Shown here: positions 53,591-64,000 of the stretch, piece by piece
Layout: the number at the start of each line of letters is the position of its first letter
Numbering within the stretch: the first letter of the stretch is position 1
Assembly: GCA_965227945.1 (NCBI GenBank)
Contig: CBDDGQ010000006.1
Location: 2,418,001-2,482,000, forward strand
Source of the DNA: Azorhizobium sp965227945
GTDB taxonomy: Bacteria > Pseudomonadota > Alphaproteobacteria > Rhizobiales > Xanthobacteraceae
Direction of reading: 5' to 3'
Length of the DNA stretch: 64,000 nucleotides
Notes under the pieces: generated by a model
Database searches by the model: none
The model's input: the letters and a program-made list of their open reading frames with translations, nothing else
Told to the model about the DNA's origin: nothing
Translations under genes and position numbers: made by a program

Positions 53591-54217
53591 GCGTTGAGGG
53601 TTCCCCGCGTGCCGCAGGGTTTCTCGCGGCCCGCCCGGTCGGCCAAGACGGTATCAGGCACCCTTGCGCGGGCTGAAAGGGCGGCAAATATCCCGCCCGC
53701 GCGGCGGAACTTTTGGTCCGAAATCCGACAAAGGGCGTGACATCCGCGCCGAGAGCCGATATAGAGCCCGTTCCCGTGCCACGGAGACGTGGGGCGGGGC
53801 TTAGAGTTTTCAGCTTTCGCCCGGAAACGGGCGAGGGGGCTGGGAGGGTTCGCCCGCCCGGCCTTAACGCCTGTCCAAGCCAGCCCGCAAGGCTCGGTGC
53901 GGAGAGGTGAAGTCCTGTCCGAGACTGCAGGTGCCACACTTTGGTGTGGCTTAATCCTCGCCAGACGCCTCGCCGAGGCGTCCTTTGGAGGGCCAGCATA
54001 GACGGGGGGAAGACCAGATTTCGCGCCGCATGCCGCAAGGTGTGGCCGGCAACAGATCGGTTCGAACCAGCGCCTTGTGGCCGGTGACCCGGATCCGAGG
54101 GGACAGGGCATGTGAGCGTCGCTTGTCTGCGACCGACATGTTCGGGACAGACGAGCGGCAAGGCGCAACCGGTGGAGTCAGTTGTTGGCTCCGCCACAGG
54201 CTTAAAGAGAGCCAGCA
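53591..54217 (+). promoter_or_regulatory. Long promoter and leader region of rplJL
   Basis: About 630 bp without a gene, ahead of rplJ. A weak promoter-like pair TTGCGC-N17-AATATC lies at 53664-53692. The last 160 bp contain several possible stems, for example GAGTC/GGCTC-type pairings near 54174-54200. In many bacteria the rplJ leader binds the L10-L12 complex to shut down synthesis. The position fits, but the kink-turn motif was not clearly identified. Confidence 0.45.
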
Positions 54218-54736
54218 GTGGATCGAGCGGAAAAACAAGAGCTCGTCACGACGCTCACCGAAGTGTTCAAAACCACTTCCGTCGTCGTGGTGGCCCACTA
54301 TTCCGGGCTCACCGTTGCTCAGATGTCGAAACTCCGTCGGCAGATGAAGCAGAATGGTGCGACCGTGAAGGTGGCTAAAAACCGCCTCGCCAAGATCGCT
54401 CTGGAAGGCTCCGACGTCGCACACGTGGCGCCCCTTCTGAAGGGACCTACGGTGATCGCTTATTCGAGCGATCCGGTCGCGGCGCCGAAGATTGCCGTCG
54501 AGTTTGCCAAGACGAACGACAAGTTCGTCATTCTTGGCGGCGCGATGGGCAAGACGGCCCTCAATGTCGACGGTGTGAAGGCTCTGGCCACCATGCCGTC
54601 CCTGGATGAACTGCGTGCCAAGATCGTCGGCCTCGTACAGGCCCCGGCGACCAAGCTGGCCCAGCTCACCACCGCGCCGGCAGCAAAGCTTGCCCGCGTG
54701 TTTGGGGCCTATGCCGCTCAGGACGAAGCCGCGTGA
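54218..54736 (+). CDS. rplJ: 50S ribosomal protein L10
   Basis: A 172-aa protein, GTG start at 54218 with AGAGAG upstream: MDRAEKQELVTTLTEVFKTT. Conserved VVVVAHYSGLTVAQMSKLRR and VAKNRLAKIALEGSD, then the C-terminal helix that carries the L7/L12 dimers (APAAKLARVFGAYAAQ). L10 anchors the stalk. It is followed 51 bp later by rplL. Confidence 0.96.
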   Translation: MDRAEKQELVTTLTEVFKTTSVVVVAHYSGLTVAQMSKLRRQMKQNGATVKVAKNRLAKIALEGSDVAHVAPLLKGPTVIAYSSDPVAAPKIAVEFAKTNDKFVILGGAMGKTALNVDGVKALATMPSLDELRAKIVGLVQAPATKLAQLTTAPAAKLARVFGAYAAQDEAA

Positions 54737-54787
54737 GGCGGTTGGATCTCGCAATCCTGGAAATCGAACCTATCTTAGGAACATACA

Positions 54788-55159
54788 ATGGCTGACCTGA
54801 CCAAGCTCGTTGACGAGCTGTCCTCCCTCACCGTCCTCGAAGCCGCCGAACTGGCCAAGCTGCTCGAAGAGAAGTGGGGCGTTTCCGCCGCTGCCGCCGT
54901 CGCGGTTGCGGCCGCTCCTGCCGCCGCTGCCGCGGCTGTGGAAGAGCAGACCGAATTCACCGTCCTGCTCGCAGCGGCCGGTGAGAAGAAGATCGAAGTC
55001 ATCAAGGAAGTCCGCGCCATCACGGGTCTCGGCCTGAAAGAGGCGAAGGATCTCGTTGAAGCCGCTCCGAAGGCCGTCAAGGAAGGCGTGTCCAAGGACG
55101 AAGCCGCCAAGCTCAAGGCCCAGCTCGAGAAGGCTGGCGCCAAGGTCGAGCTCAAGTGA
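54788..55159 (+). CDS. rplL: 50S ribosomal protein L7/L12
   Basis: A 123-aa protein, MADLTKLVDELSSLTVLEAA. N-terminal dimer domain, Ala-rich hinge (AAVAVAAAPAAAAAAV) and C-terminal factor-binding domain with EKKIEVIKEVRAITGLGLKE. It recruits translation factors. Followed by an attenuator-like hairpin before rpoB. Confidence 0.97.
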   Translation: MADLTKLVDELSSLTVLEAAELAKLLEEKWGVSAAAAVAVAAAPAAAAAAVEEQTEFTVLLAAAGEKKIEVIKEVRAITGLGLKEAKDLVEAAPKAVKEGVSKDEAAKLKAQLEKAGAKVELK

Positions 55160-55174
55160 GCTTTTGACGTTCAG

Positions 55175-55203
55175 CGGTCCCGGGCTCGCCCGGGACCGTT
55201 TTT
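55175..55203 (+). terminator. Terminator/attenuator between rplL and rpoB
   Basis: CGGTCCCGGGC-TC-GCCCGGGACCG followed by TTTTT. In E. coli a partial terminator at this spot lowers rpoBC transcription relative to rplJL; the same role is likely here. Confidence 0.85.
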
Positions 55204-55416
55204 CGCGTCCCGACGACGGATGCGAGGAGTTCGAGCGGTTCCCCAGGTCGCCGACGGGCGCGACGACCTGGCGAGCCGTGACGGTTCGGAGAGGAATGGC
55301 TGTCTCAGCCCCCAACCTCTTCGGCGTGATGGTGACGGCGGTCTCTTCTGCCGGTGCGGCCTGCCTCGCTGACGAGGTGCCGGCCGAGCAAGAGACCAGG
55401 ACGGACGAGGATCGAG

Positions 55417-59547
<4,131 letters not shown>

Positions 59548-59668
59548 GGCTGTGACTTCGGGAGCCGCGGGCGATGTCGCCCGCGCTCCTGCCGGTATGT
59601 TCTGAACTTTCCGGCCGGGGCCCCCAAGCGGCATGGGGGCCGATCCGGCCGCGCCGAAGGAGACGGCC

Positions 59669-63850
<4,182 letters not shown>

Positions 63851-63873
63851 GCGCCGCCGCACACGCTCTCTCG

Positions 63874-63906
63874 AACGGGCCGCCCCTTGGGCGGCCCGTT
63901 TTCGTT
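63874..63906 (+). terminator. Rho-independent terminator after rpoC
   Basis: AACGGGCCGCCC-CTT-GGGCGGCCCGTT followed by a short T-run, 23 bp past the rpoC stop. Nothing else is recognisable to the window's right edge. Confidence 0.9.
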
Positions 63907-64000
63907 TGGGACCTGCACGGCAGGCGTTCCCCGGATGGCGGATGGCGGCAAAGCGCGCTAACCAGGGGGGCGGGGGTCCTGGGCGACAGGGCGCGATGCA

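Overview
The window is high-GC chromosomal DNA from an alphaproteobacterium, most likely Hyphomicrobiales. The gene order tRNA-Tyr, tRNA-Gly, tuf, tRNA-Trp, secE, nusG, rplKA, rplJL, rpoBC is conserved there. Neighbours such as rlmB, an IalB-like protein, DUF1488, an MHS transporter and a giant PATR autotransporter fit a Xanthobacteraceae-like genome (Azorhizobium/Xanthobacter type). The genus is a guess, because no 16S gene is present.

Layout. (1) Positions 1-18353, minus strand: a single stop-free reading frame of more than 6,100 codons. It encodes the N-terminal and passenger part of a giant autotransporter. The gene runs off the left edge, so the C-terminal beta-barrel lies outside. About 46 copies of an exact 267-nt (89-aa) unit fill 0.7-13.0 kb, with large internal duplications on the same register, followed by more divergent beta-strand repeats. 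(2) 18.4-20.4 kb: an AT-richer upstream region with a perfect 18-bp palindrome, then a LuxR-type regulator. (3) 20.5-27.5 kb: UvrD/Rep helicase, IalB-like protein, SDR, PHA-depolymerase-like esterase, ribbon-helix-helix regulator with a nearby palindrome, cold-shock protein, DUF1488, ArsC/Spx-like protein. (4) 27.6-33.7 kb: a proline-racemase-superfamily gene downstream of a four-gene Pot-type ABC importer, divergent from a GlxA/AraC activator. This looks like an uptake and catabolism unit for a hydroxyproline-like or related amine. (5) 33.8-35.8 kb: IS5-type transposase remnant, a lower-GC SDR, and a zinc-independent quinone-oxidoreductase-like MDR. (6) 36.4-41.0 kb: a tight mannose-linked set of phosphomannose isomerase, two-domain GT4 glycosyltransferase and GH130 phosphorylase-like protein. 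(7) 41.1-44.4 kb: a patch of acquired and decayed genes. It holds a truncated alpha/beta hydrolase, a MarR/SDR/NAD(P)-binding divergon, a frameshifted KAP P-loop NTPase and a lysozyme fragment beside tRNA-Thr. (8) 45.0-48.9 kb: MHS-family transporter, rlmB, orphan ModA-like binding protein. (9) 49.0-64.0 kb: the translation and transcription core operons with clear terminators and leaders.

The most unusual content is the giant adhesin with its hierarchical repeat duplications, plus its candidate LuxR control. Next come the PMI-GT-GH130 gene set, the racemase-family enzyme lacking one catalytic cysteine, and the pile-up of gene relics between 33.8 and 44.5 kb. Reading frames were read by eye. 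Family calls rest on recognised motifs, not on a database search.
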